Shown: positions 8,933 through 17,952, counted from the stretch's first letter. The stretch is 64,000 bases of DNA from JAOTZA01 sp965224065 (GCA_965224065.1 CBDCYF010000005.1:1550001-1614000); one strand, 5' to 3'. Notes: generated from the sequence alone by a model not told the origin. Numbers and translations: made by a program.

Positions 8933-10393
8933 TCAGCCCTTGATGACGCCGATCGGCCGCAGCCGCGCCACGATCTTGCTGATCCCCGCTTTTGCCACCA
9001 CCTCGACGACCTCGGCTACGTCCTTGTACGCCTCCGGCATCTCCTCGGCAACCGTCCTCATCCCCGCAGCGCGGATCTCCACCCCACGCTCGGCCAGCTC
9101 GGCCAGAAGATCGCGGCCGCGCGCTGCGCGCTTGGCCTTCTTGCGGCTCAGCCGGCGGCCGGCCCCGTGGCAGGTCGAGCCAAAGGTCTCGTCGAAGGCT
9201 CGCTGGGTACCGACAAGCACAAAGGAATAGCGTCCCATGTCGCCGGGGATCAACACCGGCTGTCCGATGTCGCGATAAGCCCGGGGAACCTCCGGATGTC
9301 CGGGCGGGTAGGCTCGCGTCGCGCCCTTGCGGTGAACACATAGACGGCGGGGCCGGCCGTCGAGCTCGAAGGTCTCGAGCTTGGCGATGTTGTGGCAGAC
9401 GTCGTAGACCACCTCGATCCCGCCGTCGCGGCCGAGGACCTCGGTAAACGCCCGGCGCGCTCGATGGGTCATCACCTGCCGGTTGGCGAAGGCGTAGTTG
9501 GCGGCGGCCGACATCGCGCCCAGGTAGGCCCGGCCCTCCGGTGAGCGGATGGGAGCGCAGCAAAGCTGGCGGTCGGGCAGCCGGAAGCCGTGGCGCTGGG
9601 CGACACCCAGCATGGCCTTGAGCGAATCGGTGCAGACCTGGTGGCCCAGGCCCCGCGAGCCGCTGTGAAGCGTCAGCGTCACCTGTCCGATGCGCAGCCC
9701 CAGAGCTTCGGCGGCTACGGGGTCGAGGACCCGGTCCACGTACTGGAGCTCGGCAAAATGGTTCCCCGAGCCAAGGGTGCCGAGCTGCGCGCGGCCGCGC
9801 TCGAGGGCGCGGGCGGACACCCGCCCGGGCTCGGCCGTCTCCAGGCACCCTCCGGCCTCGAGAAACTCCAGGTCCCGAGGGCGGCCCATCTCGCGCTCGA
9901 CCGCCCAGGCCGCGCCCGCGGCCATCACCCCCCGCAGCTCCCGAGCCGACAGCCGCAGGTCCCGCCGCGCCGCCCCGACGCCGGTCGGGATCTGGCGGAA
10001 CAGCTCCTCCACCAGGGGCCGCAGACGGCCTTCGAGCGCCGCCCGGTCGAGATCGGTTTTGAGCAGTCTCACACCGCAGTTGATGTCGTAGCCGACACCC
10101 CCGGGCGAGACCACGCCGTCCCGGGCATCCATCGCCGCCACGCCGCCGATCGGGAAACCATAGCCCCAGTGGATATCGGGCATCGCCAGCGAGGCCCCGA
10201 CGATTCCCGGCAGATGGGCGACGTTGGCGACCTGGTCGAGACAGGGATCCCCTTCGAGCTCCCGCGCCAAAGACGCACTCGAGTAGACGATCCCGTCGAC
10301 CCTCATACCGCCACGACGCCGGACCCTCCAGCGCCAGTCGTCGATCCGCTCCAGCCGGATTCGACCCGCCAACCCAGACGCCGGCCTAGACAT
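8933..10393 (-). CDS. rtcB: RNA-splicing ligase RtcB
   Basis: RtcB joins RNA 2',3'-cyclic phosphate or 3'-phosphate ends to 5'-OH ends using GTP and Mn2+. The 486-residue protein keeps the metal and guanylation residues: DINCG (D103, C106), GSGNHF, HSGSRGLGHQ, YDVCHN and the nucleophile-region motif CHGAGR. It follows archease with an 8-base overlap, the classic pairing, since archease activates RtcB. It sits inside the lipB-lipA gene run. Between its stop and lipA is a short imperfect tandem repeat of CGAGCGRTCAGCCC. Confidence 0.95.
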   Translation of the reverse strand: MSRPASGLAGRIRLERIDDWRWRVRRRGGMRVDGIVYSSASLARELEGDPCLDQVANVAHLPGIVGASLAMPDIHWGYGFPIGGVAAMDARDGVVSPGGVGYDINCGVRLLKTDLDRAALEGRLRPLVEELFRQIPTGVGAARRDLRLSARELRGVMAAGAAWAVEREMGRPRDLEFLEAGGCLETAEPGRVSARALERGRAQLGTLGSGNHFAELQYVDRVLDPVAAEALGLRIGQVTLTLHSGSRGLGHQVCTDSLKAMLGVAQRHGFRLPDRQLCCAPIRSPEGRAYLGAMSAAANYAFANRQVMTHRARRAFTEVLGRDGGIEVVYDVCHNIAKLETFELDGRPRRLCVHRKGATRAYPPGHPEVPRAYRDIGQPVLIPGDMGRYSFVLVGTQRAFDETFGSTCHGAGRRLSRKKAKRAARGRDLLAELAERGVEIRAAGMRTVAEEMPEAYKDVAEVVEVVAKAGISKIVARLRPIGVIKG

Positions 10394-10811
10394 CGAAGAT
10401 CACCCGCGCCTCGACCCAGTCGGGTCGCCGGTCCACCCTCAGACCGTGGTAGGTCACGGCCTTGATCGGAATCTTGAGACGATGGTGGCTGGGCGCGAAA
10501 CGTTCTCCCCACGCGCGGGCGACGAGCCGGTAACCGCCGGTCTTCCCCTCCTCGACCGAGGCCTCCGCGGTCGCCAGCACGACCCCCTCGGTCTCGAACA
10601 CATAGAGAATCTCTGAGAGCCAATCGACCAGCAGGAGGTCGAGGCCCTCGGCCGTGAGCTCGAAACGCTTCTCCAGGCTGGGCTCGATGCGGTCGATCTC
10701 GGTCAGGCAATCGGCCAGGCCGCGTAGCGCCTCGACAAAGAGCTCGTCGGCGCTCGGCGCCTCGAGCTCGAGCCCGAGGTCGGCGGTGTGATCTAGAGAC
10801 CGGTAGCCCAC
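10386..10811 (-). CDS. archease (RtcB activator)
   Basis: The 141-residue protein starts at GTG-10811 (VGYRSLDHTADLGLEL), inside the last codons of lipB, with CGGAGA about 13 bases upstream. The open frame reaches 10961 but that extension is lipB read in another frame. The archease signature HTAD with downstream acidic residues and the C-terminal DWVEARVIFDV end are clear. Archease binds a metal and speeds RtcB guanylation and turnover. It overlaps both neighbours (18 bases with lipB, 8 with rtcB), implying translational coupling. Confidence 0.92.
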   Translation of the reverse strand: MGYRSLDHTADLGLELEAPSADELFVEALRGLADCLTEIDRIEPSLEKRFELTAEGLDLLLVDWLSEILYVFETEGVVLATAEASVEEGKTGGYRLVARAWGERFAPSHHRLKIPIKAVTYHGLRVDRRPDWVEARVIFDV

Positions 10812-11500
10812 GTCTGAATCGGATTCTCCGGCAACGGTTCGAGCCGCCGCTCGAAGACCTCGGCAAAGAAGCCCGCGCAAACGGTGGCGACCTGGTCGAG
10901 GCCGGGCCGCCGGCCGGTCAGGCTCTCGATCGAGGTCATCTCGACGTCCGGCAGACCGCACGGCACGATGTCGCGAAAGAAAGAGAGGTCGGTCGAGACG
11001 TTGAGCGCAAAGCCGTGGGTGGTGATCCAGCGCGACAGGTGGACGCCGATCGAGGCGATCTTGCGCTCGCCCACCCAGACACCGGTCCAGGGCTGGCGGG
11101 TCCGGCCCCGCGCCTCGACCCCGTATTCGGCGAGGGTTCGTACCAGCACCTGTTCGAGATCGGCGACGTAGCGCCGGATGTCCCGCCGGTCCGGGTTGAG
11201 GTCGAGGATGGGGTAGCCGACGAGCTGCCCGGGGCCGTGGTAGGTGACCTGGCCACCGCGGTCGGTCGACTCGACGGCGGCACCCCGGGTGCCCAATCGT
11301 CTCTCGTCCAGGCGCAGATCCGACCGATCGGTCGAGCGGCCCAGGGTGTAGACGTGGGGGTGCTCGAGAAAAAAAAGGGTGTCGCCGCCCTCCCCGCCCC
11401 GGATTCGCTCCCGGGCGTGTCGCTGTAGCGAAACGCCCTCTCGGTACGGAACGGTCCCGAGAAAACCCCAGGCGAGGCTTCGTTTCGACGTCTCCACCAC
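10793..11500 (-). CDS. lipB: lipoyl(octanoyl) transferase
   Basis: LipB moves octanoyl groups from acyl-carrier protein to lipoyl domains. Conserved elements are HPHVYTLGR, STDRGGQVTYHGPGQLVGYP, the catalytic Lys in ERKIASIGVHL and the Cys in DIVPCGLPD. The open frame begins at 11641 but the first ~47 codons are AT-rich and unlike the family. GTG-11500 (or 11497) gives the usual ~235 residues. No strong ribosome-binding site is visible. It is the first gene of the leftward lipB-archease-rtcB-lipA cluster. Confidence 0.93.
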   Translation of the reverse strand: MVETSKRSLAWGFLGTVPYREGVSLQRHARERIRGGEGGDTLFFLEHPHVYTLGRSTDRSDLRLDERRLGTRGAAVESTDRGGQVTYHGPGQLVGYPILDLNPDRRDIRRYVADLEQVLVRTLAEYGVEARGRTRQPWTGVWVGERKIASIGVHLSRWITTHGFALNVSTDLSFFRDIVPCGLPDVEMTSIESLTGRRPGLDQVATVCAGFFAEVFERRLEPLPENPIQTWATGL

Positions 11501-11664
11501 CGCGATTTTAGCGGCCGGCGGGCTTGTCTGTTTACCCAGTCGACCGGCTCGTGCCACCCAAAACAAATAAATCCAAATTTTCTGCCCAAAAAACGTGACC
11601 CAGAACAACTCCTTTTTAGAGGGCACAAAAGAACAAAACAAACGCCCTCTGGAAAGGACATACG

Positions 11665-11721
11665 ATGAAAATCAAGTCGAGTCTGCAGGCAGGCGGCAGT
11701 GCACGTCCTATCGGCACCTAG
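11665..11721 (+). CDS. possible 18-residue peptide gene
   Basis: ATG-11665 is preceded by GGAAAGGA with 6 bases spacing and opens an 18-codon frame ending in TAG. The peptide reads MKIKSSLQAGG.. and ends with IGT. The start context is better than that of several larger genes here, and the frame sits just downstream of the AT-rich promoter-like block. The MKxKxxxxAGG opening recalls short uncharacterised or RiPP-like peptides, but this is memory, not a database match. It could equally be chance. Confidence 0.35.
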   Translation: MKIKSSLQAGGSARPIGT

Positions 11722-11861
11722 CCAAAAGCAACAGTAGTCAGCGGCCTACAAGTTAGGCGCAGCGGGTCTCCCGGGACCGCTCAGCAAGCCGGCTCGCGGA
11801 CCATCCGTCCAGCGGGCTTGCTTGCTGGACGCGCGGCCAGGATAGATGGTATCCTTATGTC

Positions 11862-11875
11862 AAGGATATATCCTT
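11862..11875. promoter_or_regulatory. perfect palindrome upstream of ECF sigma gene
   Basis: AAGGATATATCCTT is an exact 14-bp palindrome ending 7 bases before the ATG at 11883. A second ATCCTT at 11851-11856 pairs with AAGGAT to make an alternative hairpin. It could be an operator or could fold over the ribosome-binding site; both are inference. Confidence 0.45.
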
Positions 11876-11882
11876 TATATCG

Positions 11883-12422
11883 ATGGCCGTGCTCGAAACA
11901 TCTGCCTGTCCCGCGCCAACCGAGGCCGATTGGTTCGAGCTCTACGAGTATCTCAGGCCGCGCGCATTCGGAGTGCTGCTGCACTACGGGATCCCCGACC
12001 AGGACGCCGAGGATGTCCTCCACGACACCCTGTTGCTGTTTCTGGTCAAGCGGCCGCCGATGGAGGACGCGACGCGGTGGGTTCTAGGCACCCTGAAGCG
12101 ACGCTGCGGGATGTACTGGCGCGCCCGCGGCCGACGCCTTCACAGCACCATCGAGCCCACGGTGCTCGAGACCCTGGCTAAGCCGGTTCCGCCCGAGCAG
12201 GACCGGGCCATGTCCCGGTACGATCTGGAGCGCGTGCTGAGCCGTGTCCCGGAGCACCGGCGCCGGGCCCTGGAGGCGACCTACCTGGAGGACCGCACGC
12301 CCACCGAGACCGCCAAGCTGCTCGGATACCGGCGGTCGGGGATTTATAAGGTCCTCGACCGTAGCCTCAAGAGAGCGGCCCGGGAGATGGAGGCGCTGGG
12401 CCAGCCCGCCAAGGGGTCATGA
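11883..12422 (+). CDS. ECF-type RNA polymerase sigma factor
   Basis: The 179-residue protein has sigma region 2 (YLRPRAFGVLLHYGIPDQDAED, with the typical DAEDVLHDT core-binding helix) and region 4 (RVLSRVPEHRRRALEATYLED.. followed by a YRRSGIYKVLDRSLKR recognition helix). It is a short extracytoplasmic-function sigma factor. Its stop overlaps the next start by ATGA, coupling it to a TPR protein with a cysteine motif that may act as its anti-sigma or partner. The start ATG lies just after a perfect palindrome, which may reflect autoregulation. Confidence 0.85.
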   Translation: MAVLETSACPAPTEADWFELYEYLRPRAFGVLLHYGIPDQDAEDVLHDTLLLFLVKRPPMEDATRWVLGTLKRRCGMYWRARGRRLHSTIEPTVLETLAKPVPPEQDRAMSRYDLERVLSRVPEHRRRALEATYLEDRTPTETAKLLGYRRSGIYKVLDRSLKRAAREMEALGQPAKGS

Positions 12423-13792
12423 CGACAAAGACCCCGCACCCCACCCGGGCCGAGCTCCAAGCCTTCTACCAGGGCCGGAGTAGTGGCAGGGAAAGCCGCG
12501 CGATCGTGCGCCACCTGCTGACCGGGTGCGAGGTCTGCAAGACGGCCAGCAGCCGGCTGTGGACCGAGCGCTTTGGCAGTTCCCAGCCGACCGGCCACCA
12601 AGCCGGGGCCGACTATGCCGAGGCCTTCGACCGCGCCGCCAGCCGCGCCCTGGACGCCGCCGCGGGGCTCGAGCGCGAGCGGCGCGAGGCGCCGGCGCTC
12701 TTCCGGGAGCTGCAACGTCACCCGGCCGAGCGGCAAGAACTCCTGATCCGCAACAGCGGTCACTACCAGACCTATGGGCTCTGCGAACTGGTTCTGCTGA
12801 GGGCCTTCGACGAAGGCTTTCGGGAGCCCCCCCGCGCGGTGCAACTGGCGCGGCTCGGCGTGCAGATCTCCGACCAGATCCCGGTCGAGCGGTACGGCGA
12901 GCGGATCGTGGCCGATCTCCGGGGCCGCGCCTGGGGAATCCTGGGCAACGCACACCGCAACGCCTCGGCGTTTGCGGATGCCCGCGACGCTTTCCAAAAA
13001 GCATTGGACCTCCTCACACAGGGCACCGGAGATCCCCTCGAGAGGGCGCATGTCTTTGCTTTTCAATCGGCGCTCTATGCCAGTGAGAGCCGGTACGCCG
13101 AGGCGCTGGAGGTCAATCGGCGGGCTCTTGAGATCCACCGTGCGGTCGGCGACGAGCACATGGTGGGCAAGGATTTGAGCCAGGAGGCGTTTATCCGCGC
13201 CCGGTGCTACAACGAGGACCGGGCCATCGCCCTCTGGGAGGAGGCGCTCGAGAAGCTCGACGCCGAGCGCGAGCCACGGATGATCCAGGTGGTGCGGCAC
13301 TCGCTGGCGGTGTCGTATGTCGAGACCGGCCGGCTGGCCGAGGCCGATCGCGAGCTGGCGCGGCTGCGGCCCGAGTATGTGGCCAACGGCAACACCATGG
13401 ATCTGTTGCGCTGTGACTGGGCCATCGGCCAGCTCCGGGTGGCCCAGGGGCGGGCGACCGAGGCCGAGGCCCTCTTTACCGAGGTGCGTGACGCCTTTGT
13501 CGAGCTCGGAATCGGCGAGGATGCTGCACTCGTCAACCTCGATCTAGCACAGGCGTTGTTCGATCAGGGAAAGATCGCCGAGATGCGCGAGCGGCTGACC
13601 GAGGCCATCCCGATCTTCCGCGGTCTGGGCATCCATCGCGAGGCCATCGCCGCGCTCCTGTTCCTCGAGAAGACCGCCGAGATGGATCGGGTCACCGGCG
13701 CGGTGATCCGGGCGACGGCGCGTTTCCTGAAGGAGGTCGGAGACAACCCCGACCTGGTGTTCGAGGCCGACAAGCTCGTCTCACAGGCCTGA
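12419..13792 (+). CDS. TPR protein with N-terminal zinc-finger-like motif, possible anti-sigma partner
   Basis: The 457-residue cytoplasmic protein has an N-terminal segment with HLLTGCEVC (His-x5-Cys-x2-Cys), resembling the zinc-binding start of ZAS-type anti-sigma factors. From about residue 150 it is helical, with TPR-like pairs (ERYGERIVADLRGRAWGILGNAHRN, ADARDAFQKALDLL, SRYAEALEVNRRALEIH, GRLAEADRELARL). There is no membrane segment. The ATGA overlap with the ECF sigma gene implies coupled synthesis. The anti-sigma role is inferred from this pairing and the Cys motif. Confidence 0.7.
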   Translation: MTTKTPHPTRAELQAFYQGRSSGRESRAIVRHLLTGCEVCKTASSRLWTERFGSSQPTGHQAGADYAEAFDRAASRALDAAAGLERERREAPALFRELQRHPAERQELLIRNSGHYQTYGLCELVLLRAFDEGFREPPRAVQLARLGVQISDQIPVERYGERIVADLRGRAWGILGNAHRNASAFADARDAFQKALDLLTQGTGDPLERAHVFAFQSALYASESRYAEALEVNRRALEIHRAVGDEHMVGKDLSQEAFIRARCYNEDRAIALWEEALEKLDAEREPRMIQVVRHSLAVSYVETGRLAEADRELARLRPEYVANGNTMDLLRCDWAIGQLRVAQGRATEAEALFTEVRDAFVELGIGEDAALVNLDLAQALFDQGKIAEMRERLTEAIPIFRGLGIHREAIAALLFLEKTAEMDRVTGAVIRATARFLKEVGDNPDLVFEADKLVSQA

Positions 13793-13843
13793 GAATCGAA
13801 CGGCCCGGCCGGTGCCCCGGTCTCGGACTTGCCCGGTTGTCTC

Positions 13844-15205
13844 CTAGACAAACGGATCGAGCTCGTTCCAGCTCTCTTCGGCCAGGGTCTTCTTGACCGC
13901 GTTCATAAAGTGGTCGGCATCGGCGCCGTCCACCACCCGGTGGTCGTAGGTGATCGCAAAATAGGCCATGTGCCGGATGGCGATGCTGTCGACGCCCTCG
14001 GCATCGGTGACGACCACCGGCCGCTTCTCGATCATTCCCAGGCCCAGGATCGCCACCTGCGGCTGGTTGATGATCGGCGTGCCAAACAGGCTGCCAAAGA
14101 CCCCCGGGTTGGTAATCGTAAAGGTGCCACCCTGCACTTCATCGGGCTTGAGCTTCTTGGAGCGCGCCCGGTCGGCGAGATCGTTGGCGGTCTTGGCCAG
14201 GCCCACCAAGTTCAACTGATCGGCGTTGCGAATCACCGGGACGATCAGGCCCCAGTCCAGCGCCACCGCCATGCCGATGTTGATGTCCTTTTTGTAGACG
14301 ATGCTGGTGCCGTCCACCGAAGAATTGACGATCGGGTTGGACTTGAGCGCCGCGGCCACCGCTTGGAAGATAAACGGCATATAGGTCAGCTTGGTGCCGT
14401 GGGTCTTGGCGAACGCCGCCTTGGCGCGGTTTCTCACCGACGCCACCCGGGTGAGGTCCATGTGAAACACCGTGGTCACGTGCGCCGACGTCGCCTTGGA
14501 GTAGGTCATGTGGGCCGAGGTGATCTCGCGGATCCTGGACATCGGCACGATCTCGACGCTCTCGCCGGCGGTGTAGGCCGGGACGGAGAAGCCGCCGGAC
14601 TCGCGACGCGGTGGGGCGGCAGCCGGCGCCGGACTCGGCGAAGCGACCTGCGAGACGGCAGCCGGTGTTCCTGCTGAGGATGCCGCGGACGGCTGACCCG
14701 CGAGAAAGGCCTCCAGGTCCCGCTTGGTCACCCGCCCGTGGATCCCGGTGCCCTCGACTTGCGCCAGGTCGACGCCGTGCTCGGCGGCCATCTTGCGCAC
14801 CACCGGGCTCGAGAACCGGCGCACCCGCTCGGCCTCGTCGCCCGGCGCGGTCTTCTCGACGGTCTCCGCCGGCTCGGCCGCGGGGGCCGATTGCTCCGCC
14901 GCCTTCTCCGGCCCGGCGTCCTTTGCCGCTGTGGGAGGCGCCTCCGGCGGCGCGGTCACCTCCTCGCCGGCCGCCCCGAGGATGGCGACGATTTCGTTGA
15001 CCGGCACGGTCGCGCCCTCCTCGAATTTGACCTCGAGCAGGACACCGTCGGCCGGGCTGGGGATCTCGGCGTCGACCTTGTCGGTCGAGATCTCGAACAG
15101 CGGTTGGTCGCGCTCGACCGAGTCGCCGATCTGCGCCAGCCAGCGCGTGATCGTCCCCTCGGCGATCGACTCCCCCATCTGCGGCATGATCACATCGGTG
15201 GCCAT
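13844..15205 (-). CDS. dihydrolipoamide acyltransferase (E2) of a 2-oxo acid dehydrogenase complex
   Basis: The 453-residue E2 has one lipoyl domain with the lipoylated lysine in STDKVDAE (K43), an Ala/Pro/Glu-rich linker and a peripheral-subunit-binding domain (SSPVVRKMAAEHGVDL..GRVTKRDLE). The C-terminal catalytic domain has active-site HRVVDG (H422, D426). It transfers an acyl group from lipoate to CoA and forms the core of the pyruvate, 2-oxoglutarate or branched-chain complex. Sequence style resembles SucB/BkdB proteins but the substrate is not certain, and no E1 genes are adjacent. It lies 90 bases downstream of lpd in the same direction. Confidence 0.9.
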   Translation of the reverse strand: MATDVIMPQMGESIAEGTITRWLAQIGDSVERDQPLFEISTDKVDAEIPSPADGVLLEVKFEEGATVPVNEIVAILGAAGEEVTAPPEAPPTAAKDAGPEKAAEQSAPAAEPAETVEKTAPGDEAERVRRFSSPVVRKMAAEHGVDLAQVEGTGIHGRVTKRDLEAFLAGQPSAASSAGTPAAVSQVASPSPAPAAAPPRRESGGFSVPAYTAGESVEIVPMSRIREITSAHMTYSKATSAHVTTVFHMDLTRVASVRNRAKAAFAKTHGTKLTYMPFIFQAVAAALKSNPIVNSSVDGTSIVYKKDINIGMAVALDWGLIVPVIRNADQLNLVGLAKTANDLADRARSKKLKPDEVQGGTFTITNPGVFGSLFGTPIINQPQVAILGLGMIEKRPVVVTDAEGVDSIAIRHMAYFAITYDHRVVDGADADHFMNAVKKTLAEESWNELDPFV

Positions 15206-15295
15206 AGTCTCGTTCCTCGAAAGACGGTCATTCTACCGGTTGGCTGTGTCGCCCGATCGCTGCCTGAGGCCGCCCATCGCCACCCGGGGGCGCCG

Positions 15296-16714
15296 TCAGA
15301 TGTGGATCGCATGCCCGGTGGCGGCGTGGGCCGCCTCGGCCAGCGCCTCGGACAGGGTCGGGTGGGCGTGGATGGCCCGGAAAAGCTCCTCGGTGGTCGA
15401 CTCGAGCTGCAGCGCCACACAGGCCTCGGCGATCAGATCGGTCGCCCGGGGCCCGATGATGTGGACCCCCAGGAGTTCATCGTAGCGTGTGTCGCGGACG
15501 ACTTTGACAAAGCCCGCCGTCTTGCCCTCGATGGCCGCCTTCCCCGAAGCCGAGAACGGGAACGTGCCGACGCCGACCGGGTATCCACGCTCCCGAGCCA
15601 CCCGCTCAGTCAGCCCGACGCTGGCGACTTCGGGCTCGCAATAGGTCACCGACGGCACGTGATCGTAGTCGAGCGGCCGGGCAGCGACACCCGCCATGTG
15701 CTCCACCGCGACGATGCCCTCGGCCGAGGCCACATGGGCGAGCCAGGGCGTCGGGACCACGTCGCCGATGGCGTAGACGTTCTCGACCGACGTCCGCATC
15801 CATTGGTCGACCTTGAGATAGCCGCGGTCCGTCTCGACCCCGATCGTCTCGAGCCCCAGGCCCGAGGTCACCGGGGCGCGTCCGACGGCCACCAGCAACA
15901 TGTCGGCCGCGATGTCCACACCGGAGGATTCGGAGGATTCCGCCTCCACGCCACCCTCGAGCCGGACCGCCAACCGCTCGCCCGACGTATCCACTCCCGC
16001 CAGCGAGGTGCCGGTGAGACAGTCGATCCCGCGCTTTCTGAATTGCTTGGCGAGCTCGGCCGAGACCTCTTCGTCCTCGAGCGGCAGGATTCGCGGCAAC
16101 ATCTCGACCAGAGTTACCTTCGAGCCGAACGAGGCATAGATCGAAGCAAACTCGCTTCCGACCGCCCCCGAGCCGACCACGACCAGGTTGCCGGGAACCT
16201 CGCGCAGCTCGAGAAGATGATCGGAATTGACGATCCTTGCTCCGTCCGCCGGCGCCATCGCAAGATCGCGTGGCACCGAGCCGGTTGCGACGAGAATGTT
16301 GCGGGTGGCGATCGTGCGCTCGCCACCCTCGGCCAGCTCGACGACGACCTCTTCGGCCGACGCCACACGGCCGGTGCCGTGGATCCCTTCGACCTTGTTC
16401 TTTTTGAACAGGTACTCGATGCCGCGGGCGTTTTTGTCCACCACCTTCTGCTTGTACGCTCGGGTCTTGTCGAGATCGAGCTCGGCCTGGCCCACCTTGA
16501 CCCCAAACGCCTTCGAATGACGGATCTCGTCCAACAGCCCGGCTGTGTGAAGAAGGGCCTTGGTGGGTATGCAGCCCCGGTGAAGACACGTGCCGCCAAA
16601 CTCCGGATCCTTCTCGACGACGGCCACGTCGAGCCCCAGTTGGCCCGCCTTGATAGCGGCCACATAGCCCCCGGGACCGCTCCCGAGGATCACCAAGTCC
16701 TTTTTCTCAGGCAT
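15296..16714 (-). CDS. lpdA: dihydrolipoyl dehydrogenase (E3)
   Basis: The start at MPEKKDLVILG (16714) places the FAD motif GSGPGGY at the N terminus; the 20 upstream codons are not conserved-looking. The redox-active disulfide is in GGTCLHRGCIPTK (C43, C48), the NAD motif is VVGSGAVGSEFA and the catalytic dyad is HAHPTLSE. The 472-residue flavoprotein reoxidises dihydrolipoamide with NAD+. CLHRGC differs slightly from the commoner CLNVGC but keeps the spacing. It is upstream of the E2 gene and likely co-transcribed with it. Confidence 0.96.
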   Translation of the reverse strand: MPEKKDLVILGSGPGGYVAAIKAGQLGLDVAVVEKDPEFGGTCLHRGCIPTKALLHTAGLLDEIRHSKAFGVKVGQAELDLDKTRAYKQKVVDKNARGIEYLFKKNKVEGIHGTGRVASAEEVVVELAEGGERTIATRNILVATGSVPRDLAMAPADGARIVNSDHLLELREVPGNLVVVGSGAVGSEFASIYASFGSKVTLVEMLPRILPLEDEEVSAELAKQFRKRGIDCLTGTSLAGVDTSGERLAVRLEGGVEAESSESSGVDIAADMLLVAVGRAPVTSGLGLETIGVETDRGYLKVDQWMRTSVENVYAIGDVVPTPWLAHVASAEGIVAVEHMAGVAARPLDYDHVPSVTYCEPEVASVGLTERVARERGYPVGVGTFPFSASGKAAIEGKTAGFVKVVRDTRYDELLGVHIIGPRATDLIAEACVALQLESTTEELFRAIHAHPTLSEALAEAAHAATGHAIHI

Positions 16715-16803
16715 GGGGGCGGAGTCTACCCGAGGGCTCACGCGCGGTCGAGACACACGTCCACGATTGACCACAGGCTCACGGACCGCGAGAATCCTCG
16801 AAG

Positions 16804-17952
16804 ATGACGAGCCCCGAAGATACGACGCCCGGTAGGGCCGCCCTGGTTCTCACCGGCGGTGGCGCCCGCGCGGCTTACCAGGTGGGCTTTCTGCGCTGCC
16901 TGGTCCGCAACATGCCCGAGACCCCGGTGCCGATCATCACGGGAGTTTCGGCGGGGGCGATCAACGCGACCCATCTGGCGGCCTTCAAGGGATCGCTGGT
17001 CGAAGCGGTGGACGCGCTGACCGAGCTGTGGGCAAACTTGACGCCCGACGGCGTCTACCGGGTCGGCGGCGTCGCGCTGTCCGGCAACATGTTGCGGTGG
17101 GGCCTGCGGCTGCTCTCGGGTGGCAGCCGCCACGGCCCCAAGGTCGAGAGCCTGCTCGACTCCTCGCCGCTGCGCAAGACCCTCGAAGGCGCGCTGGCGA
17201 CCGTGGACGGCGAGGTCCAGGGCATCGAGGAAAACCTGGCCGATGGCGATCTCCAGGCGATCGCTCTGTCCACGCTCAACTACACCACCAGCCGCACCGT
17301 CACCTGGGTCCAAGGGCGGGATTTCAAGGGTTGGGAGCGGCCACGGCGACGGGGAGTGGCCACCCGGATCACCATCGACCACATCATGGCGTCGGCCGCG
17401 CTGCCGCTGGTCTTCCCGGCTGTCCGGCTGGGTGACTGTTACTTCGGCGACGGGGGCGTCCGGCTCGCGACCCCGCTGGCGCCGGCGATCCACCTGGGCG
17501 CCGACCGCATCCTCGCGATCTCCACCCGCTATCGCAAAAGCCCCGAAGAGGCGCGAGCGGTGCTGGTCAACGGATACCCACCACCGGTGCAGGTCGCCGG
17601 CAACCTCATGAACGCCATCTTTCTCGACGCGATCGATCAGGACGCCCGCAACTTGGAACGCATCAACCGGCTGATCGAAGCCTGTCCGGACGCGGTGCCC
17701 CATCTGCGTCCGATCAAGATCCTGGTTCTGCGCCCGTCCGTCGACCTCGGCCGACTCTCCGCCGAGTACGAGCCCAATCTGCCCAAGGCCTTTCGTTTCC
17801 TCACCCGTGGTCTGGGCACCCGCCAGACCCGCAGCCCGGATTTTTTGAGCATGTTGATGTTTCAGCCCGACTATCTCGGTCGGCTGATCGAGATCGGCGA
17901 GGCGGATGCCGAGGCGCAGAAAGGAGAGATCCTCGAGCTGTTCGCCGGCTGA
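16804..17952 (+). CDS. patatin-like phospholipase
   Basis: The 382-residue protein has the patatin oxyanion motif TGGGARAAYQ (residues 17-26), the nucleophile elbow GVSAG with Ser49, and the catalytic Asp in FGDGGVR (D216). It should hydrolyse acyl esters of phospholipids. No signal peptide is visible, so it is likely cytoplasmic or membrane-associated. It is divergent from lpd by 89 bases and is followed at 118 bases by the cytochrome cluster; whether it belongs to that operon is unclear. Confidence 0.92.
   Translation: MTSPEDTTPGRAALVLTGGGARAAYQVGFLRCLVRNMPETPVPIITGVSAGAINATHLAAFKGSLVEAVDALTELWANLTPDGVYRVGGVALSGNMLRWGLRLLSGGSRHGPKVESLLDSSPLRKTLEGALATVDGEVQGIEENLADGDLQAIALSTLNYTTSRTVTWVQGRDFKGWERPRRRGVATRITIDHIMASAALPLVFPAVRLGDCYFGDGGVRLATPLAPAIHLGADRILAISTRYRKSPEEARAVLVNGYPPPVQVAGNLMNAIFLDAIDQDARNLERINRLIEACPDAVPHLRPIKILVLRPSVDLGRLSAEYEPNLPKAFRFLTRGLGTRQTRSPDFLSMLMFQPDYLGRLIEIGEADAEAQKGEILELFAG

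Larger units (their letters stand above)
11501..11882. promoter_or_regulatory. intergenic region between lipB and the ECF sigma gene
   Basis: About 380 bases separate divergent genes. An AT-rich block (11570-11650) is unlike the GC-rich surroundings and probably holds promoters. A possible 18-codon gene (11665-11721) and a perfect 14-bp palindrome (11862-11875) lie inside and are listed separately. No tRNA or riboswitch was recognised. Confidence 0.45.

Noticed and set aside
14738..16807. 689-codon plus-strand frame opposite lpd and E2
   Set aside because: Shadow frame running across two well-supported leftward genes; Arg/His-rich product with no domain.
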